Source: Microcaldota archaeon
GTDB taxonomy: Archaea; Micrarchaeota; Micrarchaeia; Micrarchaeales; CABMGC01
Direction of reading: 5' to 3'
Length of the DNA: 45,884 nt
Assembly: GCA_021850805.1 (NCBI GenBank)
Contig: JAJZKO010000001.1
Coordinates: 1-45,884 of the forward strand
The notes under the pieces: model-generated
The model's database searches: none
The model's input: only the letters and a program-made list of their open reading frames with translations
What the model was told of the DNA's origin: nothing
Program-made: the position numbers and the translations under genes
In this document: piece by piece, positions 34,501-43,184 of the stretch
How positions within the stretch are numbered: the first letter of the stretch is position 1
Layout of the letters: every line of letters begins with the position of its first letter

Positions 34501-34962
34501 ATGCGCCTGTGGTCTATAAAGATGAGCTGGCTTGATTCGGTAGGCTTGGTTGCGCTTTGGCGCGAGGCGCTGCTTGCGAAAACTGTGCTCGAAAACAGCA
34601 CAACAGGTTATAGGAGTCACCCACAGTTAGTACGCTTCAGAGATTACTATGAGCCTTTGCGTGCAATAAACACTTACCTGCTCTACGTAAATGAGGAGGC
34701 AGGCAGACGTGGCTTCGCATTCAAAGCAAGTAAAATAGATGCCGCATTTGTCGACAAGAGCATAAGGATCAAGGTGTCGCAAGAGCAGCTGGACTATGAG
34801 CTTACGCTGCTGAGATATAAGCTCAAAGCTAGGTCGATTGACAAATACAAAGAGATTGCTGATTACAAGAAGGGGGAACCAAGTGACTTGTTTGTGCCAT
34901 ATGAAGGCCCTGTAGAGGCTTGGGAAAAGGCGAGACCTTACCTAATCCCAGATAAGAGATAA
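34501..34962 (+). CDS. pyrimidine dimer DNA glycosylase family protein
   Basis: A 153-residue protein beginning MRLWSIKMSWLDSVGLVALW, followed by REALLAKTVL. This N-terminus, with Leu-Trp-Ser-Ile and 'LDxxGLVALWRExLLA', is the signature of the family that includes T4 endonuclease V-like glycosylases. The conserved HPQLVRFRDYYEP and the AINTYLLYVNEEAGRRGF region follow. The expected action is base excision at UV-induced dimers or a related lesion. Substrate specificity is uncertain for archaeal members. It is a single gene after tRNA-Thr. The downstream 204 bp hold only nested palindromes. Confidence 0.8.
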   Translation: MRLWSIKMSWLDSVGLVALWREALLAKTVLENSTTGYRSHPQLVRFRDYYEPLRAINTYLLYVNEEAGRRGFAFKASKIDAAFVDKSIRIKVSQEQLDYELTLLRYKLKARSIDKYKEIADYKKGEPSDLFVPYEGPVEAWEKARPYLIPDKR

Positions 34963-35085
34963 ATCCCTTCGGCAGTATTTGGTCTTCATTGGATTTTACG
35001 GGCTTCATATGCCTAAACATTTCAAAAAAGTTAAAAGGATGTGTGCTGATTGCTATTGGTGAACGAGAGCATACGGGGATATCGT

Positions 35086-35116
35086 TTGCATATGCAATTG
35101 TAACAGGCTACAATTG
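35086..35116. repeat. nested palindromes upstream of the surface-protein operon
   Basis: TTGCATATGCAA (35086-35097) is a perfect 12-bp palindrome. It overlaps an inverted repeat with 8-bp arms, CAATTGTA (35095-35102) and TACAATTG (35109-35116), separated by 6 bp. The pair lies 50-80 bp before the ATG at 35167 and may be an operator or a small RNA hairpin. Confidence 0.45.
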
Positions 35117-35166
35117 GGCTGCAGTATGATGCTCAATTGACGATGCTTTGGGTTTAGATGGTGTAA

Positions 35167-36456
35167 ATGAGGAATATAATATATTTAGCGGTTATTCTTT
35201 CAGTAGTTGTACAGATGGGATTTGCGTCCGGCCTTGGCGGACCAAGCCCGATACCTCCGCCGCCGAATTTTTATATAACTTCACCGGTGACTACGGTATG
35301 CAGGGGGCAGATAAATGAGATACCGATAAGCGTTACAAACAAGGCAAATGTGAGACCAGTGTATGACACAAACGTAAGCTTCATAGGCCAGAACCCTACG
35401 ATGCAGGATGTCTCAGTAGGGTTTGTCAATACGCGTGGCGTGTATCCGTATGGCAACGGGACAGTTGTATTCGGCGCCATAAACCCAAACACAACAGCTA
35501 CGCGTGATGTGCCCGTGTTTGTCTCAGGGAATGCTTCTGATTTCTTATTTTCCGAGATAGGGATAGGCTATTACTATGATTCTGATACTTATTCTGACTC
35601 TGAGATAAGGAACATTACCTTTACCACAAAGACATGTGGCACCCCGTTATCCGTGAATGTATCCCCACAGGTTCTTACTTCAGGCGTAATACAGAACATA
35701 ACAGTTAATCTCACCAACTCCGGAAGCAATGCGTTGAACAATATTTCACTTAGGATATCATTGCCTACGCAGGACGGTGCAGTCCTAAGCAAGCAGCCTG
35801 TGCAGATACCGGTTATTAATTCTGATGCCAGGATGAAGATAAATGAGGAGGTTTACGTGGCGGGGAACGAATCCGATCAGTCTGTGCCGCTGAACCTCTC
35901 CCTGATATTCTACAATGGAAGCAGGGTAAATCAGATATATGATAACTTGGCAGTACTTTCAAGCGGCCTTATTGCGATCAGCCCATCCGAATTCGCAACG
36001 TCTCCCATCAATCCTTCCCCGAATGGAATATTCTCGGTATCGTTTGTCCTTACAAACACAGGAACTGCGAGTGCGTCATCCCTTGAAGCCACTCCAATTC
36101 CGCCTCGTGGGTTCTCAAATTTCGGGACAAATACCGTGTTTGTAGGGAGTATCACGCCTGGAGGGCAGACCCCTGTAACAGTCTCGCTGTTTGCTTCGAA
36201 TTCCGTTAGACCGGGGACCTACGTGATACCGGTACGCCTTAATTACATGAATAACCTGAGACAGAATATTACAATATGGGCAAACACATCTGTAAGTGTT
36301 GCTTATAGCGCAGCTAATTATACGCAGGATGTCCATCCGCGCGCTGTTGGAGGGGGAGGCTTGTTCACCCTAGTGCTTCTTGCTCTGGTTATAATTCTTG
36401 CTGTGATGTACTATAGGCAGAGGAAAGTGCTCCGCAGCGCAAGGCGTAGCCGATGA
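35167..36456 (+). CDS. secreted Ig-like surface protein with C-terminal membrane anchor
   Basis: A 429-residue protein with an N-terminal signal peptide (IIYLAVILSVVVQMGFASG), beta-rich repeats resembling CARDB/S-layer-type Ig modules (for example PQVLTSGVIQNITVNLTNSG and GIFSVSFVLTNTGTASASSL), many N-glycosylation sequons, and a C-terminal membrane helix (LFTLVLLALVIILAVMYY) with a basic tail. Such proteins are often encoded beside MacB/FtsX permeases in archaea. Its stop overlaps the start of the permease gene by 4 nt (ATGA), so the two are translated together. It likely acts outside the cell with the permease; the cargo is unknown. Confidence 0.75.
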   Translation: MRNIIYLAVILSVVVQMGFASGLGGPSPIPPPPNFYITSPVTTVCRGQINEIPISVTNKANVRPVYDTNVSFIGQNPTMQDVSVGFVNTRGVYPYGNGTVVFGAINPNTTATRDVPVFVSGNASDFLFSEIGIGYYYDSDTYSDSEIRNITFTTKTCGTPLSVNVSPQVLTSGVIQNITVNLTNSGSNALNNISLRISLPTQDGAVLSKQPVQIPVINSDARMKINEEVYVAGNESDQSVPLNLSLIFYNGSRVNQIYDNLAVLSSGLIAISPSEFATSPINPSPNGIFSVSFVLTNTGTASASSLEATPIPPRGFSNFGTNTVFVGSITPGGQTPVTVSLFASNSVRPGTYVIPVRLNYMNNLRQNITIWANTSVSVAYSAANYTQDVHPRAVGGGGLFTLVLLALVIILAVMYYRQRKVLRSARRSR

Positions 36457-37736
36457 ATGCGAAGGACATCTTTTGGCTTGGCTACAACGACCTTGGAGAG
36501 AAGAAGGTCAGAACAGCTCTGACAGTGATAATGGTTATGATAGGGGTTGCCTCAATAATAGCCCTGACCTCGCTTACTGCAGGAATTGGAGCAAGCATAC
36601 AGACATCCCTCTCCGCTCTCGGACCTACATCCATAATAGTATCCTCTGTGCGCTCTTCAGGATTTACTTATTATGACACGGCTCTCCTCTCCACATTCCC
36701 CAATGTAAGCACAGTGATACCTATTCTGCAAGGCTCAGGCACAGTGGTTGCAGGAAGTGAGAATGTATCGGCAACTATAGAAGGCATATCTCCAGAGGAT
36801 CTTGGTACGCTGCTAGGTGAGAACGTGTCAATATACCAAGGCAGCATGTACCCAGATACTGCTTCGCCTGATGCCCTCTTCAGTAAGAGCTTGGCTTTTC
36901 CCGCTTCTTCAGGAGGAAAGCAGAGCATATTCACAGGAACGCCTGTTACCCTAAAATTGCAGGAAGGAAGGAACTCAGGCAGCACGCTGGTATCGGCAAG
37001 TGGCATAATAAACGTGGCGAGCTCGCCTCTCGTACCTGCTGACCTTGTAGTCATGTCCCTTCCTGCTGCACAGTTGCTTCTTCATACAGATTCATTCAAT
37101 GTTATAATGGTAAAGGCAAAGAACGAGAGCAGCGTCACACCGCTCTCTAACCTCATATCGCAAGTATACGGAGACAATGCGAGGATTTTGAATGTGCAGC
37201 AGATAGCAGCGACAGCCTCATCGATCATAGGCGCAATAACAACCCTATTTGCAATCGTCGCGGGAATATCGCTTATGGTAGCTGCGATAGGTATAATGAA
37301 TGTCATGCTTATGGCAGTAATGGAGCGCACACGCGAGATAGGGATAATGAAATCTGTTGGTTTTAAGAGCAGGGATGTTCTCTCCATATTTATCGTTCAG
37401 GCCATGCTCATAGGGCTTGTTGGTGGAATTATGGGCATAATGGTAGGTGCAGGCGTATCTTACTTGTTGGCAGGGGCGGCATCCGCGCCACATCCTGTTT
37501 CGAACAGCTCTGGAGCTGCAGGAAGTGCATCTTTCAGGAGCGGCGGAGGCTTTGGAGGAGGCAGCAGTAGTGTATCTGGTTCTCCTTCAGGGTCTTTTTC
37601 TTTTACCCCGTTGATAACCCCCACGGCCATTGCCGAGGCACTTTTCGCAGCCGTAGCGGTCAGTGTAATAGCAGGGATCTATCCAGCGTGGAGGGCCTCG
37701 CGTATGCAGCCTATAGATGCACTCCGCTCCCTATGA
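36453..37736 (+). CDS. MacB/FtsX-type ABC transporter permease
   Basis: A 427-residue membrane protein with the MacB layout: N-terminal helix with KKVRTALTVIMVMIGVASII, a ~200-residue extracytoplasmic MacB-PCD-like domain, then three C-terminal helices in the FtsX domain (IGAITTLFAIVAGISLMVAA, IVQAMLIGLVGGIMGIMVGA and the last near VIAGIYPAWRASRMQPIDAL). The ERTREIGIMKSVGFKSRDV coupling segment is intact. A Gly/Ser-rich stretch of about 45 residues sits between the second and third of these helices. The partner ATPase is not in this window. The start overlaps the upstream surface-protein stop by 4 nt. Confidence 0.88.
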   Translation: MNAKDIFWLGYNDLGEKKVRTALTVIMVMIGVASIIALTSLTAGIGASIQTSLSALGPTSIIVSSVRSSGFTYYDTALLSTFPNVSTVIPILQGSGTVVAGSENVSATIEGISPEDLGTLLGENVSIYQGSMYPDTASPDALFSKSLAFPASSGGKQSIFTGTPVTLKLQEGRNSGSTLVSASGIINVASSPLVPADLVVMSLPAAQLLLHTDSFNVIMVKAKNESSVTPLSNLISQVYGDNARILNVQQIAATASSIIGAITTLFAIVAGISLMVAAIGIMNVMLMAVMERTREIGIMKSVGFKSRDVLSIFIVQAMLIGLVGGIMGIMVGAGVSYLLAGAASAPHPVSNSSGAAGSASFRSGGGFGGGSSSVSGSPSGSFSFTPLITPTAIAEALFAAVAVSVIAGIYPAWRASRMQPIDALRSL

Positions 37737-37803
37737 CCAGCGCCACAAACCTAACATTTTGCCATGTTTATTAAGCTTTTAATCAGTATTTTTAGTGATT
37801 ATA

Positions 37804-38484
37804 ATGCCAAAAAAAGATAATGATTTGGTCCCCGAGAGTACGGATGAACCTGTGCAGAATAAAAAAGGTTTATTTGCTGGGCGCATCGACACAAAAGCAG
37901 TAGTGATAGCCGTGGTAGCTATAGCAGTACTGGCTCTGCTTGCGATAATTATAACTGGTACTGGCAGCGGAAGAGTACAGCGAGGGAGGCCGCTCGGAGG
38001 ATCGCTGAACGGCACACCGGTTTATATGAGCCCTGCTGAAGCGCAGGTGCTTATAGGGCCTTTATCAGGATATTACACCAATGACCTATTCAATTATTCC
38101 TCTCCGGTCAATGCTACGCTGATAGAGGATATAACCCCTATCGCATCCGGCAATGTAAGCGAAGGATGGGTAAGCGTGGCGCTTGGCAGCAACGGTACAT
38201 CCAACCAGTCAGTTGAATTTATAGTGATGAAATCAGAGAATGCGTCTGGATTGTATAGCTCTATGGCTTCATCGATAGAGCAGGCTTACAATACAACAAC
38301 ACAATCAGGATCCGTAGGCGGCTTTAACTATACTTATGAGCTCTTGGAAAACAGCACAGGAACCTTCCAAGCAGTGGTAGGATGGAATGGCAACTCTACA
38401 GTACTGGTGAGCATGATCTCCAACCATGGCTACAGTGTTAATCAGAGCATGGCGGAGAGCTTTGCGTCGCAGGCTGCAGGTTAG
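37804..38484 (+). CDS. membrane-anchored extracytoplasmic protein
   Basis: An unrecognised 226-residue protein. A charged cytosolic N-terminus (PKKDNDLVPESTDEPVQNKK) precedes one membrane helix (AVVIAVVAIAVLALLAIIIT) and a ~160-residue outer domain with about nine N-x-S/T sequons and an alpha/beta pattern. ATG 37804 is preferred to 37795 because it begins the charged stretch cleanly. AT-rich sequence with TATA-like elements lies within 40 bp upstream. It converges with the split-barrel gene, overlapping it by 4 nt. The shared style suggests the same surface system as the preceding pair, but this is inference. Confidence 0.65.
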   Translation: MPKKDNDLVPESTDEPVQNKKGLFAGRIDTKAVVIAVVAIAVLALLAIIITGTGSGRVQRGRPLGGSLNGTPVYMSPAEAQVLIGPLSGYYTNDLFNYSSPVNATLIEDITPIASGNVSEGWVSVALGSNGTSNQSVEFIVMKSENASGLYSSMASSIEQAYNTTTQSGSVGGFNYTYELLENSTGTFQAVVGWNGNSTVLVSMISNHGYSVNQSMAESFASQAAG

Positions 38485-38867
38485 CTCTTTGTGGCGAATA
38501 TGTGCTCAGGGTCGACAATGAACATCACCCTGTCGCCGTGTTCTCTGTAGTTCATGCCTATGTACTTGTGCGCAAGCTTGTCTATGTGCTCCTCTGCGCC
38601 GTCTTTCTTTACCTCTAGCACCTTTCCGCGTATGAAAACGGCATCGTATGGATCGTCGCTCTTGAATATGCTTATGGCTATGCGCGGGTCACGCTTTATG
38701 TTCCTTGTCTTGACCCTTCCCTCGGTGGTATTTATGATAACCTTATCTCCATCACGGTCAACCCAGGTTGTGGATATCTGTGGGGATCCGTCAGGCATCA
38801 GGGTAGCAACGTTTGCAAAGTTCTTTCCGTCTATAAGATCTTTCGCCTTCTGAGTCAATTCAGCCAT
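38481..38867 (-). CDS. PPOX-class FMN/F420-binding split-barrel protein
   Basis: A 128-residue flavin/deazaflavin-binding protein of the pyridoxamine 5'-phosphate oxidase-like family. The pattern FANVATLMPDGSPQISTTWVD, then TEGRVKTRNIKRDPRIAISI and the closing FIRGKVLEV match the PPOX class F420-dependent group. Usual substrates are unknown quinones or redox cofactors. Whether this organism makes F420 cannot be told from the window, so cofactor choice stays open. It is the last gene of the long minus-strand run. Confidence 0.82.
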   Translation of the reverse strand: MAELTQKAKDLIDGKNFANVATLMPDGSPQISTTWVDRDGDKVIINTTEGRVKTRNIKRDPRIAISIFKSDDPYDAVFIRGKVLEVKKDGAEEHIDKLAHKYIGMNYREHGDRVMFIVDPEHIFATKS

Positions 38868-38900
38868 GATATCACATGTATTTATACGCTCCTTAGGGAT

Positions 38901-39449
38901 TTATTCTTTAGCTTTATGCCCCATGTTCAGATACATGAGCCTATGCCCCATATATTTTCCATTGCGCTTTATCGCGTTCTTTAATAATCCGTATTCCCTA
39001 AAGCCCATCTTCTCATAGAGTTTTGTCGCAACCACATTGTCTTCGAATACCTCAAGTATTATCTGCTCAAATTTTCCCTTTGACTGCCTCAGCGCTTCTT
39101 CTATCAGCCTCTTTCCCGCCCCATTAGACCTGTACTCCCTGCGGACCGCTATGCCCAGCCTACCTATATGGTCTTCCTCGCTTCCGGGTCTGTTCCTTGC
39201 TATCTCACACATGCCTACGGCTTTACCATCTGCTTCTGCGACAACTACTATCCTGTTCCCATTAAGCTTCTCCTTGTACAGATCCCTGAACCAGTCGACT
39301 TCACTGCCGAGGTTTGGCGTCTCCCTGAATAATGTGATCCCCAATTCAGGGTTCTCCTTGATCTCGCCATAGTACGAGTAATATGTGTCTATAATGTCTT
39401 CGAAGTCCCCGAACCTTATATCTCTTATCACGAATTCTTTCATCTCCAT
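38901..39449 (-). CDS. GNAT-family acetyltransferase
   Basis: A 182-residue protein with a complete GNAT domain: IRDIRFGDFEDIIDTYYSYY at the N-terminus, VGMCEIARN, the acetyl-CoA loop RREYRSNGAGKRLIEEAL (R-x-x-G-A-G-K) and the C-terminal NVVATKLYEKMGFREYGLLK. The G-F-x-x-x-G ending is typical of N-terminal or small-molecule acetyltransferases. The substrate cannot be read from sequence. It lies 16 nt after a small membrane-protein gene and is probably part of the same transcript. Confidence 0.85.
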   Translation of the reverse strand: MEMKEFVIRDIRFGDFEDIIDTYYSYYGEIKENPELGITLFRETPNLGSEVDWFRDLYKEKLNGNRIVVVAEADGKAVGMCEIARNRPGSEEDHIGRLGIAVRREYRSNGAGKRLIEEALRQSKGKFEQIILEVFEDNVVATKLYEKMGFREYGLLKNAIKRNGKYMGHRLMYLNMGHKAKE

Positions 39450-39465
39450 CGACCTGTATGGTTTG

Positions 39466-39747
39466 CTATGCGTTGCTTTCTTTATTTCTCGACTTTCTCC
39501 GCTGCTTTGCCCTGCGCGCCTTCGTTTCGTCGTATCTCATCTTGAACTTCCCAGCGTAATAGAAGAATGCGAGAGTTATTATTATAGACAGCCATCCTGC
39601 CACTCCAAACAAGCTGCCCAGTATTGCAGATACTCCGCCTATGTAGAAGACAAAGCTATAGCTGTTCCATCCTGCCCGCACCGTCTCCACAAACTTGGAT
39701 GTTCGTGATTCTACCGCCTTCTCCACAAGGCGCTCTATTGCACCCAC
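39466..39747 (-). CDS. small membrane protein
   Basis: A 93-residue unknown protein with two hydrophobic segments (SFVFYIGGVSAILGSLFGVA and LSIIITLAFFYYAG) and a very basic C-terminus (RRAKQRRKSRNK), so both ends are probably cytosolic. The start codon is GTG at 39747, immediately after the stop of the preceding gene. No family is recognised. Confidence 0.6.
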   Translation of the reverse strand: MGAIERLVEKAVESRTSKFVETVRAGWNSYSFVFYIGGVSAILGSLFGVAGWLSIIITLAFFYYAGKFKMRYDETKARRAKQRRKSRNKESNA

Positions 39748-40263
39748 TCATACACCACTCATATATGTATCCTTAAGCCTTACGTATGCCTTCCAGTTCC
39801 TAGTTATCCGTTCCCTATGCCTTGCGGTGACTTTTGCAACCGGTTTCCCGGGAATTCCCAGGACTATGTTGCCTTCTGGTATCTTCTTGCCTTCCGTGAC
39901 GACTGCACCTGCACCTATTATGCACCAGTCGCCTATCGCTGCACCCTCGAGTATTATGGATCCCATGCCTATAAGGCAGTTGTTCCCTATAATACATCCG
40001 TGGACTATCGCGTTGTGCCCTATGGATACATTGTTCCCGACTATGGTAGGGAATTCTGTGGCAGTCCCGTGAAGGACAGAGTTGTCCTGCACGCTCGTAT
40101 TCTCGCCTATCCTTATGTAATGCATGTCGCCTCTGAGCACTGCACAGTTCCATATGCTGCTATTTTTACCTATGCGCACATCCCCTATGATCTCGGCGCT
40201 TTCCTCTACATATGCTGTTCTGTCTATCTTTGGCATCTTTTTAAGATAAGGTCTTATTGCCAT
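39748..40263 (-). CDS. gamma-carbonic-anhydrase-like hexapeptide-repeat protein
   Basis: A 171-residue left-handed beta-helix protein. Hexapeptide repeats run from about residue 20 to 140 (for example IGDVRIGKNSSIWNCAVLRG, VGNNVSIGHNAIVHGCIIG). Three histidines at 65, 83 and 88 have the spacing of the zinc ligands of gamma-carbonic anhydrase (Cam/CamH/YrdA-type). The C-terminal helix is typical. Activity is uncertain, since many homologues are inactive or act on CoA esters; its place behind acyl-CoA dehydrogenase genes makes a CoA-related role conceivable. It follows the dehydrogenase by 9 nt. Confidence 0.85.
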   Translation of the reverse strand: MAIRPYLKKMPKIDRTAYVEESAEIIGDVRIGKNSSIWNCAVLRGDMHYIRIGENTSVQDNSVLHGTATEFPTIVGNNVSIGHNAIVHGCIIGNNCLIGMGSIILEGAAIGDWCIIGAGAVVTEGKKIPEGNIVLGIPGKPVAKVTARHRERITRNWKAYVRLKDTYMSGV

Positions 40264-40272
40264 TTTCCCATC

Positions 40273-41493
40273 TCAGCTGAAAGCCTCAAAATCTTTTCCG
40301 AGCACTTCCTCGGCAATCTTAAGCTCGAGTATCTCGTCTGTGCCTTCGTATATGCGTGAGACCCTGCTGTCGCAGAAGAGCGCGCCCACTGGTGAGAGAA
40401 GCGAGTATCCGAATCCGCCGTAGACCTGCACCGCCCTGTCTGCAGACTCGAAGGCGAGCCTTGATGCGATCTTCTTCGCCAGGGCAGTTCGCAGTTCGGC
40501 TTCCTCTATAAGAGCTTTGTTTGAGGGATCCTTTTCGTACTCAGCACGCTGCATTGCAGCCATATAAACAGGCCATCTCGCCATCTCGAGGTTTTCGCGT
40601 ATCTCCGCTATGTGGCGCTGTATGAGCTGGTGCTTCCCTATGAGCTTCCCGTGCTGCACCCTCTCCTTCGCCCTCGAGACTACCGCCTTGAGGGAGCCCT
40701 CTATTACACCGATGCATCCGGAAGCCACTCCTAAGCGGCCGTTAAGAAGGGCGGAATAGGCGACATGCATGCCCTTGCCTTCTTCGCCGATGAGGCCTGA
40801 ATCTGGAACCCTTACATCCTCAAGTTCTATCATGCCTGTATCTGATGTAAATAGGCCTATCTTCTCCCTTAGTTGCATCCTGTTTACCCCGCTTGATTTC
40901 GTATCGGTTATTATTGCGCTTATCTGCTTTGGGTTTTCCGAGTTCCTTGCGAAGATTATTATGTGATCGGCTATTGAGCCGTTGGTTATCAGGTACTTTG
41001 TGCCATTGAGGACGTATTCGGATCCCTCCTTTGTGTATGTAGTCTTCATTGCCGTTGGTTCGCTCCCCGCTTCTGGTTCTGTGAGACCGAAGGCTAGCAC
41101 TATATCGTTGTTCAATGCCTTATTCAGGTACCTTTTCTTCTGCTCCTCTGTGCCCCACTTCTGTATAGTAAGCGAGGTTAGGAATACCTGAACATTGTAG
41201 AAACTTGAGAAGCTCATCCCAAGCTGGCCAAGGCGCTCTTTTGCCAATACCGCTATGAGATGCGTGGAACCGCTGCCTCCGTATTCTTCCTTTATTGGTA
41301 TCCCAAGCAGGCCGTATTTCTTTGCGGTTTTGGGCGCGTCGAAGTTCACCTCATGTTTTACATAGTGCTCAAACTCCATCTCCGCCATCTCTTCTGCTGC
41401 CTTGTCCGCGTTCTCAAGTATTGAGAGTTCCTTCTCGGTGAACTTATGAACATGCCCGAGATCCTCTATAGATTTTGCAAATATCTCTTCCAT
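40273..41493 (-). CDS. acyl-CoA dehydrogenase, downstream copy
   Basis: FAD enzyme oxidising an acyl-CoA at the alpha-beta bond. Of 406 residues, with LAFGLTEPEAGSEPTAMKTT and LITNGSIADHIIIFA in the beta-domain, and RLAFESADRAVQVYGGFGYS plus RVSRIYEGTDEILELKIAEE at the C-terminus. The Glu of YEGTDE is in the position of the catalytic base of many family members. It is paralogous to the gene at 41952-43175. The two are nearly identical in patches at DNA level but differ in the N-terminal ~100 residues and around residue 200. The acyl substrate is unknown. It lies 3 nt after the CoxG-like gene. Confidence 0.92.
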   Translation of the reverse strand: MEEIFAKSIEDLGHVHKFTEKELSILENADKAAEEMAEMEFEHYVKHEVNFDAPKTAKKYGLLGIPIKEEYGGSGSTHLIAVLAKERLGQLGMSFSSFYNVQVFLTSLTIQKWGTEEQKKRYLNKALNNDIVLAFGLTEPEAGSEPTAMKTTYTKEGSEYVLNGTKYLITNGSIADHIIIFARNSENPKQISAIITDTKSSGVNRMQLREKIGLFTSDTGMIELEDVRVPDSGLIGEEGKGMHVAYSALLNGRLGVASGCIGVIEGSLKAVVSRAKERVQHGKLIGKHQLIQRHIAEIRENLEMARWPVYMAAMQRAEYEKDPSNKALIEEAELRTALAKKIASRLAFESADRAVQVYGGFGYSLLSPVGALFCDSRVSRIYEGTDEILELKIAEEVLGKDFEAFS

Positions 41494-41496
41494 GGC

Positions 41497-41952
41497 CTAT
41501 TCCTGCTTTTTGCCCTCAAGCCTTAGCTTGGCGTTTGAGATTATCTCCTTTATCTTCTCTTCGCTGATTTTCTTTATTACGCTTTCGCTGATGCCGCTTA
41601 CGAGGCCGCTTATCTGGGCCTCTGCGCTCCACTTTATCCTTGATTTATTCTCTTCCACACTTTCAATGCCCATTGAGAGCTTTATGTTAACCGTGCTTCC
41701 TACCCCTGCGCCGCTTATCTCGTATACAAACCTGTTCCCTTCGTGCTCCGCAAGCTTTCCCGTTATCTTAAATGTGCCGCTTATCATTGCAACACCTACA
41801 CGCACATCTAGAGAAAAGGTCTTGCTATCTTTGCAGGATACGTTTGATGCATCGGGGACGCATTGTGCGATTTCGTATGGGTTGGATATGAAATTATTTA
41901 CCTCGGTTACTGGCACTGCGATATCCACATTGTCATTGAATAGTATTCTCAT
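41497..41952 (-). CDS. CoxG-like SRPBCC-domain protein
   Basis: A 151-residue protein of the carbon monoxide dehydrogenase subunit G-like (START/SRPBCC) family. The N-terminal DNVDIAVPVTEVNNFISNPY followed by EIAQCVPDA matches the 'V-x-x-P-x-x-x-V-x-x-F-L-x-D-x-x-x-x-x-x-C-x-P' CoxG pattern, and the C-terminal half (VYEISGAGVGSTVNIKLSMG) builds the hydrophobic cavity. CoxG recruits molybdenum-containing CO dehydrogenase to membranes, but no such dehydrogenase is in the window. Its start overlaps the upstream dehydrogenase stop as TAATG, implying coupled translation and a joint role with the two acyl-CoA dehydrogenases. Confidence 0.82.
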   Translation of the reverse strand: MRILFNDNVDIAVPVTEVNNFISNPYEIAQCVPDASNVSCKDSKTFSLDVRVGVAMISGTFKITGKLAEHEGNRFVYEISGAGVGSTVNIKLSMGIESVEENKSRIKWSAEAQISGLVSGISESVIKKISEEKIKEIISNAKLRLEGKKQE

Positions 41953-43175
41953 TATTCAAACGCCTCGAAGCCTTTTCCCAGGACGCCTTCTGCTATTTTC
42001 AGTTCCATTATCTCGTCTGTGCCTTCGTATATGCGTGAGACCCTGCTGTCGCAGAAGAGCGCGCCCACAGGTGCGAGAAGCGAGTATCCGAATCCGCCGT
42101 AGACCTGCACTGCCCTGTCTGCAGACTCGAAGGCGAGCCTTGATGCGATCTTCTTCGCCAGGGCCGTCCTGAGATCCATCTCCTCGGTAAACGTTCTGTC
42201 TGATGGGTTCTTGTCGTACTCGGATTTACGGAGGGCGGCAGAATATGTAGGCCATCTCGCCATCTCGAGGTTCTCGCGCATCTCCGCTATGTGGCGCTGT
42301 ATGAGCTGGTGCTTCCCTATTAGCTTCCCGTGCTGCACCCTCTCCTGCGCCCTAGAGACTGCCGCCTTGAGGGAGCCCTCTATTACGCCAATGCATCCGG
42401 AAGCTATACCAAGCCTGCCGTTTAGGAGAGCAGAATAAGCTACGTGCATGCCCTTGCCCTCTTCGCCGAGTATGTTTTCTTTCTCTGCGTGCAGATTTTC
42501 TAACCTGAGCATTGCAGTATCTGAAGTGAATAGTCCTATTTTTTCATGAAGGTTCATCTCCACGCTGAATCCGTTCTCTTTTGTCTTGACCAGGAACGCG
42601 GTTATGGATTTGCCATCCTCTTCTGACTTCGCAAATATGATTATGTGGTCGGCTATTGAGCCGTTGGTTATCAGGTACTTTGTGCCATTGAGGACGTATT
42701 CGGATCCCTCCTTTGTGTATGTAGTCTTCATTGCCGTTGGTTCGCTCCCCGCTTCTGGTTCTGTGAGACCGAAGGCTATTATGGATTTCCCATGCGCGAG
42801 AGGCTTGAGGCACGCTGATTTCTGCTCCTCTGTGCCCCACCTTGCAAGGCTTGAGGCGCCTATGAATATGTTCACATCGTAGAATGTCGGGAAGCCCAGG
42901 CCAAGCTGCCCGAACCTTTGATTGACAAGGACTGCTGAGAGGAGTCCTGAGCCGCTGCCACCGTACTCCTCGCTTATCGGAAGGCCAAATAGACCGTATT
43001 TCTCCGCAATCCGTATATAATCAGGATTCACTTCGTGGTTAAGATAATGCTGAAACTCCGAGCCTGCGAGTTCCTCAGCCGCCTGATCTGCTAGCTCTGC
43101 AGCCCTCATCTCCTTCTCCGAGAGCTTGTGTATCCTTTCTATATCTTTTAGTGCAGCGCTGAAGTTCTCTTCCAT
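41952..43175 (-). CDS. acyl-CoA dehydrogenase, upstream copy
   Basis: A 407-residue FAD enzyme paralogous to the one at 40273-41493. IIAFGLTEPEAGSEPTAMKT, LNGTKYLITNGSIADHIIIF, QRVQHGKLIGKHQLIQRH-like sequence and the C-terminal YEGTDEIMELKIAEGVLG all match the acyl-CoA dehydrogenase superfamily. It lies 9 nt after prpC and shares a junction TAATG with the CoxG-like gene. Its position among methylcitrate genes suggests that it oxidises a CoA ester whose further breakdown yields propionyl-CoA, for example a branched-chain acyl-CoA. This is inference. Confidence 0.92.
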   Translation of the reverse strand: MEENFSAALKDIERIHKLSEKEMRAAELADQAAEELAGSEFQHYLNHEVNPDYIRIAEKYGLFGLPISEEYGGSGSGLLSAVLVNQRFGQLGLGFPTFYDVNIFIGASSLARWGTEEQKSACLKPLAHGKSIIAFGLTEPEAGSEPTAMKTTYTKEGSEYVLNGTKYLITNGSIADHIIIFAKSEEDGKSITAFLVKTKENGFSVEMNLHEKIGLFTSDTAMLRLENLHAEKENILGEEGKGMHVAYSALLNGRLGIASGCIGVIEGSLKAAVSRAQERVQHGKLIGKHQLIQRHIAEMRENLEMARWPTYSAALRKSEYDKNPSDRTFTEEMDLRTALAKKIASRLAFESADRAVQVYGGFGYSLLAPVGALFCDSRVSRIYEGTDEIMELKIAEGVLGKGFEAFE

Positions 43176-43184
43176 ATATTCATC

